From NCBI RefSeq assembly GCF_000801335.2, contig NZ_JSEH01000017.1:1-64000 (forward strand): a stretch of DNA of 64,000 bases. Direction: 5' to 3'. Both the position numbers and the translations under genes were made by a program. Below the pieces are notes generated by a model. The model saw only the letters and a list, made by a program, of their open reading frames with translations, had not been told where the DNA came from and did no database searches. Origin of the DNA: Desulfovibrio sp. TomC. GTDB taxonomy: Bacteria; Desulfobacterota; Desulfovibrionia; Desulfovibrionales; Desulfovibrionaceae. Shown here one piece after another: positions 53,087 to 61,160 of the stretch (positions are counted from its first letter, which is position 1; each line of letters starts with the position of its first letter).

Positions 53087-53593
53087 TTATTTCTTGTCGG
53101 GAAGGTCTTCGCCGTTCCCCTCTTCCGCATTGTCCGCCCCGTCCGTGGTGCTCCGTCGGGCTTGGCAGGCCGGGCACAGGCCAAAAAAATCCAGGCGGTG
53201 GGTGAGGATGCTGTAGCCGGTGGCCTGGGCCAGGGCTGCGGCCATGGCCTCGACGCCGGGAAGTTCCGGGTCGACCACCGCGCCGCAACCCTGGCAGATG
53301 AGATGGGGATGCGGGTTCGGTCGGGCCGCGTCGTAGCGGTTGTCGCGGTCGCTAAATTGCAGTTCCAGAACCTCGCCGCAGGCCTTGAGGGCCGCGATGG
53401 TCTTGTAGACCGTGGCCAGACTGAGGTCGGCGATGTCGGGCAGGAGCCGGCGATGCACGGTCTCGGCCGAGGGATGGTCCGGACTTTGGGCCAGCACCGT
53501 GAGGATGGCCAGTCGCTGGGGGGTGATGCGGTAGCCGCAGCCGCGCAGTCGTTCGGTGATGACGGCAAGTCGTGAGGTGTCGGGATTGGTCAT
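53087..53593 (-). CDS. Fur-family regulator, PerR-like
   Basis: The 168-residue protein has a winged-helix half (YRITPQRLAILTVLAQSPDHPSAETVHRRL, then SLATVYKTIAAL) and a metal-binding half with HPHLICQGCG and CPAC, giving the two CxxC pairs of the structural Zn site. The PerR versus Fur call rests on proximity to katA and the operator box, not on a unique residue. It is cut off from katA by a terminator. The C-terminal ~20 residues are acidic and low-complexity. Confidence 0.88.
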   Translation of the reverse strand: MTNPDTSRLAVITERLRGCGYRITPQRLAILTVLAQSPDHPSAETVHRRLLPDIADLSLATVYKTIAALKACGEVLELQFSDRDNRYDAARPNPHPHLICQGCGAVVDPELPGVEAMAAALAQATGYSILTHRLDFFGLCPACQARRSTTDGADNAEEGNGEDLPDKK

Positions 53594-53698
53594 AGGAAAC
53601 GCCGCCTCATGCGGCCTGGGCCGGTCCGCCGGACGCGGCGCGGGACGGAGGGCCGGGGAAACGGTTGTCGTTGCAACACGGGCAAAGGGCCAAGGCGG

Positions 53699-54373
53699 CT
53701 AGCGCGCCAGCATGGCCCGCAACAGATCGGCGCAGCCTTCGGCGCTGTGGCTGGCCCGGTAGACATATTCCACAAAGCGGATGATCTGGTACACCCGGGA
53801 AAAATCCAGGCCCGAGGCGTAGGCGGCGCTGATCAGGCCGCGTTTGGCCCGCACCACCTTGAGGTGTTGCAGCCGGATCTCGTGCATGCGCGATTTGACG
53901 TCGCCCCGGGTGTTGCGGCCGGTGAGGATGAGATCAATGGTGTCGGCCAGGGCCGGGCGCAGCATGGCCACCGTGATTCCCGCCTGTTCCACGCTCTCGG
54001 ACATGGCCTGGGCCAGGGCGGGGGGGATGTCGAAGCTGCCAAGTCCGAGCCAGGCCACGGCCTCCTGCACGGCGTCCAGGATATTGTCCTGGCTGCGCGT
54101 GTAGTTGAGGAACAGGGTCTTGTCCACGACCATGAGAAACCCGGCCGGCAGGTGGTTGCGGATGCGTCGTTTGATTTTGTCGGCCTCGGCTTCGAGGATG
54201 TCGATTTCCCCGACCAGCACTTTGAAACCCAGGTCCTGGCCGTCGGCCAGACTGCGTTTGAGGGCTTCGTCCAAAAGGGCCATGCCCCGGCCGATAGGCT
54301 GGTAGTGGTCGAGCAGGCCAGGCAGATAGTCTTGGCGACGCGGGCCGAGAAAGCGCAGGGCGGGGCAGAGCAT
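53699..54373 (-). CDS. Second DUF47/PhoU-divergent-like protein
   Basis: The 224-residue helical protein is probably in the DUF47 family, with ADKIKRRIRNHLPAGFLMVVDKTLFLNYTRSQDNILDAVQEAV in the middle, a layout parallel to the 49429 gene. No Pit transporter is next to it. Start ATG 54373 has AAGGAG upstream. It may act on the same transporter or on another one elsewhere. Confidence 0.75.
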   Translation of the reverse strand: MLCPALRFLGPRRQDYLPGLLDHYQPIGRGMALLDEALKRSLADGQDLGFKVLVGEIDILEAEADKIKRRIRNHLPAGFLMVVDKTLFLNYTRSQDNILDAVQEAVAWLGLGSFDIPPALAQAMSESVEQAGITVAMLRPALADTIDLILTGRNTRGDVKSRMHEIRLQHLKVVRAKRGLISAAYASGLDFSRVYQIIRFVEYVYRASHSAEGCADLLRAMLAR

Positions 54374-54984
54374 GAGGCGGTCTCCTTGGCGTGGATGCGG
54401 TCCGTGCTGCAACCGAGGCCAAGGGATGCGGCAAAGGGGGCGGGGCTGTCAACCGGTGATCGCGGGCCTGGCCGTTTGCAGGGCGTTTTTCCGCCGGGGC
54501 CATGGTCGTCCGGTTTGCCGCGCCGGGTCTGCGGGACGCAGCGGGCCGGACTGCTTCACACAACGGGAAGAGGTCTGATCGTCATTTCGTTCTTTGGAAA
54601 GAAGCGCTCTGGACGGCCGGGACAGGCAACGGCTGGACGACTGGCTTGTCGGCATCTGTGCCAACGCACTGGAAATGCTGGGGCGCGGCGTCTGGCTGGG
54701 GAGCAAAACGCACTGGACGTTTCATTGTACTGGAGGGACAGATGGCGAAGGGGGGCGGTGGAAGGGGCAATACACCTTAAGGACGGCCTGAACCTGATTT
54801 GGTTGCGATATTTGCCAGTTTGCGACAACTGTGGCTGCAGACAGGGAAAATAGCAGCAATTGCCTTGCTGCGGGCTGGGCAGCTGTCGCGGGCATGCTTT
54901 GCCGTTTCTTGAGAATAGTGTTGCGGTTGAGTGGGTTATTGAATATGGATGCAGACGATGCGCACCCTTTCAAGGAGAACCCTC
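54374..54984. other. Intergenic region before the RND operon
   Basis: About 610 bp hold no convincing gene; the short frames present lack ribosome sites. The second half is AT-richer. A weak promoter-like pair (TTGCGG at 54921 and TATGGA at 54944, 17 bp apart) precedes the RND adaptor gene. A small palindrome TTCTTTGGAAAGAA is near 54589. Confidence 0.4.
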
Positions 54985-56208
54985 ATGCGTCCATTCCTGC
55001 CGCGTCCACTGCTCATGTATGTCATCCTGGCCACGCTTGCCGCGGTCATGTCCCTGTCCGGTTGCAGCGGACAGGATGCGGAGAAAAAGCCGGCCGCCAA
55101 GGCTGCCGAGCCGGCAGCCGTCATGGTGCAGGCCAAGGCCCCGGTCGTGGCCGATGTGCCGGTGTACGGCGAATACGTGGGACGTTTGGCGGCCAAGGAG
55201 AATGTGGAGGTTCGGGCCAGATTGGAAGGCTATCTCAAGGAGCGCAACTTCACCGAAGGGTCCATCGTCAAGAAAGGCGACCTGCTCTTTGTTATCGAAC
55301 CGCGCCAGTATCAGGAAAATCTGCAAAAGGCCAAGGCCGAGCTGGAACGCCAGAACGCCCTTTTCGCCAAGGCCAAGGTCGATCTGTCCCGGTTTGAGCA
55401 GCTGTATAAACAGCAGGCGGTCAGCCGCGACGAATACGACACGCGGCTCACCAACCAGCGCGAACTTTCGGCCAACGTCGATCACGCCAAAGCCGCCGTG
55501 GACGCCGCAGAACGCGATCTCGGCTATACCCGCATCATTGCCCCCATTACCGGTCGCATCGGCAAGACCTACGTCAATGTCGGCAACCTCGTCGGCAAGG
55601 GCGACAACACGCTTCTGGCCGAAATCTCCACCACCGACCCCATGTACGCGGACTTTGCCATCAGCGAACGGGACTACCTGGAGTTCTCCAAGGCCAGACA
55701 CGCCAATGGCGACAAGGATCGGGAATTTCCCCTGACCCTGCTTTTGGCCGACGACTCCGTTTATCCCCACCAAGGGCAGGCCGACATGGCCGACCGGGCG
55801 CTGGACGCCAAGACCGGCACCCTGGCTGTGCGCGGCATTTTCCCCAATCCGCAAGGGCTGCTCAAGCCCGGCCAGTTCGCCAAGATCCGGGCGCTGCTGG
55901 AGCAACGCCAAGGGGCCATGCTCGTGCCTCAGCGGGCCATCGTGGACGTCCAGGGCACCAAGTCGGTGTACGTGGTCGGCAAAGACAATCGCATCGAGGC
56001 CAAGGCCGTGACCCTTGGCGGCAGCAAGGACGGCTCTTACGTCATCGACGCCGGGCTTACGCCGACGGACATGGTGGTGGTGGAAGGCCTCTCCAAGGTT
56101 CGCCCCGGCGCGCTGGTCAAGATCGTGCCCGCCCCTGACGCTCCGGCCGCTCCGGCCGCCCAGGCTGCAACGCCGACGCCGCCCGCCGCCGCGCCGGCCA
56201 AACCCTAG
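54985..56208 (+). CDS. RND efflux periplasmic adaptor lipoprotein, AcrA-like
   Basis: The 407-residue protein has a lipoprotein signal (lipobox LSGC, Cys ~31), a lipoyl half-motif VEVRARLEGYLKERNFTEGSIVKKGDLLFVI, an alpha-hairpin (~residues 110-180) and the return half YTRIIAPITGRIGKTYV, then beta-barrel and membrane-proximal domains. The tail is Pro/Ala-rich. AAGGAG precedes ATG 54985. The RND pump gene follows after 10 nt. Confidence 0.92.
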   Translation: MRPFLPRPLLMYVILATLAAVMSLSGCSGQDAEKKPAAKAAEPAAVMVQAKAPVVADVPVYGEYVGRLAAKENVEVRARLEGYLKERNFTEGSIVKKGDLLFVIEPRQYQENLQKAKAELERQNALFAKAKVDLSRFEQLYKQQAVSRDEYDTRLTNQRELSANVDHAKAAVDAAERDLGYTRIIAPITGRIGKTYVNVGNLVGKGDNTLLAEISTTDPMYADFAISERDYLEFSKARHANGDKDREFPLTLLLADDSVYPHQGQADMADRALDAKTGTLAVRGIFPNPQGLLKPGQFAKIRALLEQRQGAMLVPQRAIVDVQGTKSVYVVGKDNRIEAKAVTLGGSKDGSYVIDAGLTPTDMVVVEGLSKVRPGALVKIVPAPDAPAAPAAQAATPTPPAAAPAKP

Positions 56209-56218
56209 GGGGCCGGCC

Positions 56219-59200
56219 ATGGTCAATTTCTTCATCGACCGGCCGGTTTTCGCCTCGGTCCTGTCCATCATCATCACCCTGGTCGGGGCCATCTGCATCC
56301 TGACCCTGCCCATTGCCCAGTATCCGCAGATCGTGCCGCCGACCGTCCAGGTGACCGCCACCTACGACGGGGCCAGCGCCCAGGTGGTGGAAGAGTCCGT
56401 GGCCACGCCCATCGAGCAGGAAGTCAACGGGGCCCAGGACATGCTCTACATGAATTCCGTCAGCTCCAACGACGGGCGCATGGTCCTAAACGTCACCTTC
56501 GACATCTCCCGCGACCTGGATCTGGCCACCGTGGACGTGCAAAACCGCGTGGCCCTGGCCAATTCGCGCCTGCCCTCGGAAGTTGTGCGGCGCGGCATCT
56601 CGGTCAAGAAACAGTCCCCGGACATGCTGTTGGTCATCAACTTAAATTCCCCGGATGCCAGCCGGGATACCCTTTTTCTCAACAACTACGCCAAAATCAA
56701 CATCACCGACGCCCTGGCCCGCGTGCCCGGCGTCGGCAACGTGGCTGTGTTTGGCGAGCGCGACTACGGCATGCGCGTCTGGCTCGATCCGGACAAGCTG
56801 GCCCGGCTGGGCCTGACCTCTTCCGACGTGTCCCAGGCCATCAAGGACCAGAACGTCCAGGCCCCGGCAGGCCAGATCGGCATGCCGCCGGCTCCCCCGG
56901 GCCAGGAGTTCCAGTTGACCGTGCAGGTCAAGGGCCGGCTGACCGATCCCGAGGAATTCGCCGACATCATCGTGCGCACCGGCAAGGCCGCCGAGATCGT
57001 GCGCATCCGCGACGTGGGCCGGGTGGAACTGGGCAGCCAGAGCTACAACGCCTTTACCCGGCTCAACCAAAGCCCCACCTGCACCATCCAGGTCTACCAG
57101 CTGCCCGGAGCCAACGCCCTGGACGTGGTGGCCAAGATCCGGGCGATCATGGCCGAACAGGCCGGTTATTTCCCGTCCGGCGTCAGCTACACCATTCCCT
57201 ACGACACCACCAAGTTCGTCACCGCCTCCATTCACGAAGTCTTAAAGACGCTCTTTGAGGCCGTGGCCCTGGTCCTGATCGTGGTCTATATTTTCCTGCA
57301 AAACGGTCGGGCCACGCTTATTCCCATGCTCACCGTGCCGGTGTCCCTGGTCGGGGCCTTTGCCTTCATGCAGGCCTTTGGCTTCTCCATCAATACGCTG
57401 ACGCTTTTCGGGCTGGTCCTGGCCATCGGCATCGTGGTCGACGACGCCATTGTGGTGGTCGAGGCGGTGCAGCACAAGATCGACCATGAGAAAATGAACC
57501 CCCGCGAGGCCACCCGGGCGGCCATGGCCGAGGTGGCCGGGCCGGTCATTGCCATATCCTTGGTGCTCATTTCCGTCTTTGTGCCGGTGGCGTTCATGGG
57601 CGGGGTCACCGGGCGGCTCTATCAGCAGTTCGCGCTGACGTTGGCCGTGTCCGTGGCCCTGTCCGCCATCTGCGCGCTGACCCTCTCGCCGGCCCTGTGC
57701 GCGCTGATCCTTCGGCCGGCCTCCATGCCGCGCGGACCGCTCGGGGCCTTTTTCCGGGGATTCAACTGGCTTTTTGACGTCACCACCAAGGGGTATGCCT
57801 CGGGGGTGCGCGTGGCCATCAAGCGGATGCTCGTCACCGTCGTGTGTCTGGCGGCGGTCGGCGGCGGGGCCTGGCATCTGCTGACCACCCTGCCCACGGG
57901 CTTTGTGCCCGACGAGGACCAGGGCTATTTCATCGTCAACATGATGCTGCCCGAGGGTGCGTCGCTTGAGCGCAACGACGCCGTGGTGAGACGCATCGAG
58001 GAGCGCATGGCCGCCGATCCGGCCGTGGCCGACGTGCTGGCCCTTGGCGGCTACAACCTGCTGACCAGCGCCTACAGCTCGTACAGCAGCGCCATGTTCG
58101 TGATCTTAAAGCCCTGGAACGAGCGCAAAACCCAGGAGTTGTCCCTGGACGCCGTCATGGGCCGGGCCAAGGCGTCGTTTGCCGATGTCCAGGAAGCCAT
58201 CGTCATGGCCTTTAACCCCTCGCCCATTCCGGGCCTGGGGACCACCGGCGGCTTCCAGTTCGAACTCCAGGACCGCACCGGCGGCCCGGTGGACGCCCTG
58301 GCCCGCACGGCCTACGATTTCATGGCCGAGGCGAGGCGTCAGCCGTCCATTACCGGGCTTTTTACCGACTTCAGCGTGGACGTGCCCCAGCTCTTTTACA
58401 ACCTCGACCGGGACAAGGTGCAGACCATGTCCATTCCGCCAAGCACGGTCTTCGAGGCTCTGCAGACCTATCTTGGCGGACTCTACGTCAACGATTTCAA
58501 TAAATTCGGCCGCACTTACCGGGTCATGCTCCAGGCCGAGCCGCGTTTTCGCGGCAGCCCGGCCGACATCGAACGCTTCTACGTGCGCTCCGGCACGGGC
58601 GAGATGGTGCCGCTGTCCACCCTGGGGCTGACCAAGGACATCCGGGGGCCGGAATACATCCGCCGCTTCAACCTGTTCCGCACGGTGGAGATCGCCGGCG
58701 GCACGCCCGAAGGCTTTTCCTCGGGCCAGTCGATTGCCACCATGGCCAATCTGGCCAAGACCACCTTGCCCCAGGGCTACGGCTACTCCTGGACCGGCAT
58801 CGCCTTCCAGGAGGCCAGCTCCGGCGGCCAGTCGGTCTTCATCTTCGGGCTGGCCCTGCTCATGGTGTTCCTGGTCCTGGCCGCCCAGTACGAGTCCTGG
58901 GCCGTGCCCTTTGCCGTCATCCTGGCCGTGCCCCTGGCCGTTTTCGGGGCCATGGCCGGACAGATGCTGCGGGGCCTGGAAAACAACGTCTACGCCCAGA
59001 TCGGTCTGGTCATGCTGATCGGTCTGGCCGCCAAAAACGCCATCCTGATCGTGGAATTCGCCAAGGCCCGGCGCGAGGCCGGGGACAGTCCGGCCGAGGC
59101 GGCCGTGACCGCCTCCATCCTGCGTTTCCGGCCCATCCTCATGACCTCGTTCGCCTTTATCCTGGGCGTCGTGCCGATGCTCACCGCCACCGGGGCCGGC

Positions 59201-59359
59201 GCAGCCAGCCGCCATGCCCTGGGCACGGCCGTCTTTGGCGGCATGATCGCGGCCACGGTCCTGGGTGTGTACTTCGTGCCGGCGCTCTACTGCGGCATCC
59301 AGCGGCTGGTCGAGCGCGGCGGCCGGGACGTGCGAAAAGAGGGGACAGAAGAGGCGTAA
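56219..59359 (+). CDS. RND multidrug efflux pump, AcrB/HAE1-like
   Basis: The 1046-residue trimeric inner-membrane pump starts MVNFFIDRPVFASVLSIII. It has the proton-relay Asp pair in AIGIVVDDAIVVVE, a lysine-equivalent in the second half and duplicated 12-TM architecture with two large periplasmic loops. It should export hydrophobic drugs, solvents or metabolites with H+. No TolC-type channel or TetR/MarR regulator is adjacent. Confidence 0.95.
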   Translation: MVNFFIDRPVFASVLSIIITLVGAICILTLPIAQYPQIVPPTVQVTATYDGASAQVVEESVATPIEQEVNGAQDMLYMNSVSSNDGRMVLNVTFDISRDLDLATVDVQNRVALANSRLPSEVVRRGISVKKQSPDMLLVINLNSPDASRDTLFLNNYAKINITDALARVPGVGNVAVFGERDYGMRVWLDPDKLARLGLTSSDVSQAIKDQNVQAPAGQIGMPPAPPGQEFQLTVQVKGRLTDPEEFADIIVRTGKAAEIVRIRDVGRVELGSQSYNAFTRLNQSPTCTIQVYQLPGANALDVVAKIRAIMAEQAGYFPSGVSYTIPYDTTKFVTASIHEVLKTLFEAVALVLIVVYIFLQNGRATLIPMLTVPVSLVGAFAFMQAFGFSINTLTLFGLVLAIGIVVDDAIVVVEAVQHKIDHEKMNPREATRAAMAEVAGPVIAISLVLISVFVPVAFMGGVTGRLYQQFALTLAVSVALSAICALTLSPALCALILRPASMPRGPLGAFFRGFNWLFDVTTKGYASGVRVAIKRMLVTVVCLAAVGGGAWHLLTTLPTGFVPDEDQGYFIVNMMLPEGASLERNDAVVRRIEERMAADPAVADVLALGGYNLLTSAYSSYSSAMFVILKPWNERKTQELSLDAVMGRAKASFADVQEAIVMAFNPSPIPGLGTTGGFQFELQDRTGGPVDALARTAYDFMAEARRQPSITGLFTDFSVDVPQLFYNLDRDKVQTMSIPPSTVFEALQTYLGGLYVNDFNKFGRTYRVMLQAEPRFRGSPADIERFYVRSGTGEMVPLSTLGLTKDIRGPEYIRRFNLFRTVEIAGGTPEGFSSGQSIATMANLAKTTLPQGYGYSWTGIAFQEASSGGQSVFIFGLALLMVFLVLAAQYESWAVPFAVILAVPLAVFGAMAGQMLRGLENNVYAQIGLVMLIGLAAKNAILIVEFAKARREAGDSPAEAAVTASILRFRPILMTSFAFILGVVPMLTATGAGAASRHALGTAVFGGMIAATVLGVYFVPALYCGIQRLVERGGRDVRKEGTEEA

Positions 59360-59360
59360 G

Positions 59361-59402
59361 AGGGCCTCCGGCGGCCGGGGGCCTGAGGCCCCCGGACCCC
59401 CC
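59361..59402. repeat. Modular palindromic repeat, G-tract type (copy 4)
   Basis: AGGGCCTCCGGCGG is joined to CCGGGGGCC-TGA-GGCCCCCGG and ends in a C tract. It starts 2 nt after the RND pump stop. Confidence 0.8.
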
Positions 59403-59504
59403 AACTGGGTATAGGGGGACGGCGTGGCAGCGACGCTGGACGGGAGCGTGCAATATGCACGTCGGTCGAGCCATGCTGTCGGGCAAGGGTGATGGAGACA
59501 ACAG

Positions 59505-59551
59505 GTGTTCCGGCGGCCAAAGGGAACGAGAGCCTTTTGGCCTTCCTGGGG
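59505..59551. repeat. Degenerate copy of the modular repeat, AAAGGG type (copy 5)
   Basis: TTCCGGCGGCCAAAGGG...GCCTTTTGGCC...CCTGGGG keeps the order of copy 1 with a diverged hairpin. Confidence 0.5.
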
Positions 59552-59595
59552 TGTGCCTTGCGCCGCAAGACAGCTTAAAAACTTCTCCAAGTGCA

Positions 59596-59638
59596 GGGGT
59601 CCGGGGGGATCATCCCCCCGGCCGCCGGAGGCACTCTT
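59596..59638. repeat. Modular palindromic repeat, G-tract type (copy 6)
   Basis: GGGGTCCGGGGGG-ATCAT-CCCCCCGG is joined to CCGCCGGAGGCACTCTT, the same layout as the 51348 copy. Confidence 0.8.
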
Positions 59639-59696
59639 CCGTCTTTTCCCTGCTCCACGTTCGCTTTTCGCTTATGGGCCAGTCAAATCAAAGGAA

Positions 59697-59747
59697 CCCC
59701 AGGTGGGATTCCAAAGGGCTCAGCCCTTTGGCCGCCGGAGGCCTCTT
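59697..59747. repeat. Modular palindromic repeat, AAAGGGCT type (copy 7)
   Basis: CCCCAGGTGGGATT is followed by CCAAAGGGCTCAGCCCTTTGG and CCGCCGGAGGCCTCTT. It is the near-exact reverse complement of the copy at 29736. Confidence 0.8.
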
Positions 59748-59784
59748 CACCTTTGTCTTCGCCTTTTCTCCCCTCTTGCTCCCA

Positions 59785-60459
59785 TTACCCTGCGTCGCTG
59801 ACCATCCAGTAGCCTTTGCGCGGCTGCGGGGTGAAGGGGCGGCGGCCGAGGGCGCTGCACAGGCCGTTGGCCACGGCCAGGAAGCCCGGCATGGTTGGTG
59901 TTTCGGGCGGGATGGCGGTGAAGGCCCGGGCCAGGGCGTCGGTGATGGGATCGGGGGTGGCGGCCGGTTCTTGGCCGAGGTAGTGGCGTGAGCCGGCCAG
60001 GGTGCGGGCGTCGGCCAGGCGTTCCAGCTCCTCCTGGCCCAGGGTGTAGCGGTCCAGGGCAAAGGGGCGCGGGGTGTTGATGCGGAGGGCGGCGGCCTGA
60101 ATGGCCTCGGCGAGGGCGGCGTCGAAGGCCTCGGGACACAGGGCGCGCACAGCAGCCCCGACAAACCAGTTGCCGGCGGCGCGCAGGATGTGTTTGCGGG
60201 CCACGGCGTGGCCATGCAGGGACACGCCCCAGACCTTGGTTGAGGAAAAAAGCCGGGGCATTTTCTCGCACAGGGCGGCGTGGGCCAGTTCGGACAGGAC
60301 GTCGAGGCGGTGGGCTGGCTGGCGCGGCGAGACAAAGACGTGGGTGCGGGTATCGGGGTTGGACCAGCCTTCGGCGAGGTCGGCGTCGGAAGGCATTTCC
60401 TCGACGGCCCAGGTCAGGCTTTGCCGGACAGAAGCAATGGCGTCTTCCACACAGGGCAC
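59785..60459 (-). CDS. Hypothetical protein
   Basis: The 224-residue soluble protein has no signal peptide or membrane helix. It is Ala/Leu/Pro-rich and mixed alpha/beta. The segment RLDVLSELAHAALCEKMPRL and a His-rich stretch (HGHAVARKHI) are notable but form no metalloprotease motif that I recognise. Start GTG 60459 is uncertain; another GTG lies three codons downstream. It stands between the repeat cluster and a MucR-like gene and may be species-specific. Confidence 0.5.
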   Translation of the reverse strand: MPCVEDAIASVRQSLTWAVEEMPSDADLAEGWSNPDTRTHVFVSPRQPAHRLDVLSELAHAALCEKMPRLFSSTKVWGVSLHGHAVARKHILRAAGNWFVGAAVRALCPEAFDAALAEAIQAAALRINTPRPFALDRYTLGQEELERLADARTLAGSRHYLGQEPAATPDPITDALARAFTAIPPETPTMPGFLAVANGLCSALGRRPFTPQPRKGYWMVSDAG

Positions 60460-60637
60460 AGGGGACCTCGCAACAGCGGCTTCAGATGGCGTGACACCGG
60501 GGACAGGGACAAGGGAAAGGCCGGAGACGGCAGGTTGCCGGAGGCGGGCGGCCGGGGTGGGTCGCCTGCGAACGCGGCCCGGCCCGGCTTTTGCCGGGCG
60601 CCGGGCCGCGCCTGGATGTCGAACAGATCGGCCGGTG

Positions 60638-61039
60638 TTACTCGGCGACGACCTTGCGCCGTCTCTCCCACAAACGCATGTCCTTCATCTTTTTGCGACG
60701 TTCCCGTTGCAGGGACTTGGCGGCCAACGGCGCGCCCTTCTTGTAGCCGTACTTGGCCCGGTATTCTTCCGGCGTCAGGTTGTGGACGGCAAGGTGTTTT
60801 TTGGTCAGCACCTTAAAGGCCTTGCCGCACTCCAGGCACACCACACTGCTTTCCTTGATGGCTTTGGCCGGGTCAAGGACCGGGGCTGCGGGTTCGGCCG
60901 GAGCGGCCTCCGCTTCCGCTACGGCCTGGATGCCCGCTGCCACATTACGCAGCATCGAGGTGATCTCATCGTCGGTCATGGTCCTGACCGAAGCCTGGGC
61001 CTTGACGATCTCCAAGGCGGCTTTCAAGTAGTCTTCCAT
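60638..61039 (-). CDS. MucR/Ros-family zinc-finger transcriptional regulator
   Basis: The 133-residue protein begins MEDYLKAALEIVKAQASV. It has the Ros/MucR zinc-binding region CLECGKAFKVLTKKHLAVH (Cys-Cys-His-His) and NLTPEEYRAKYGYKKGAPLAA, then a basic C-terminus. MucR proteins bind AT-rich DNA and silence exopolysaccharide or virulence genes in alphaproteobacteria. Similar proteins exist in Desulfovibrio. Start ATG 61039 has AGGAG six bases upstream; two upstream in-frame ATGs are less well placed. Confidence 0.85.
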   Translation of the reverse strand: MEDYLKAALEIVKAQASVRTMTDDEITSMLRNVAAGIQAVAEAEAAPAEPAAPVLDPAKAIKESSVVCLECGKAFKVLTKKHLAVHNLTPEEYRAKYGYKKGAPLAAKSLQRERRKKMKDMRLWERRRKVVAE

Positions 61040-61160
61040 TTGCATCTCCTGCTGATGACTTTGAAACCCCATAAAATGATCAAAGCTGAATTGCAACTAA
61101 ATTTACAATACAGGAATTGAACTTGTTACTGAATGAACAAAGTGCCCGGCCTGCCCGGAC

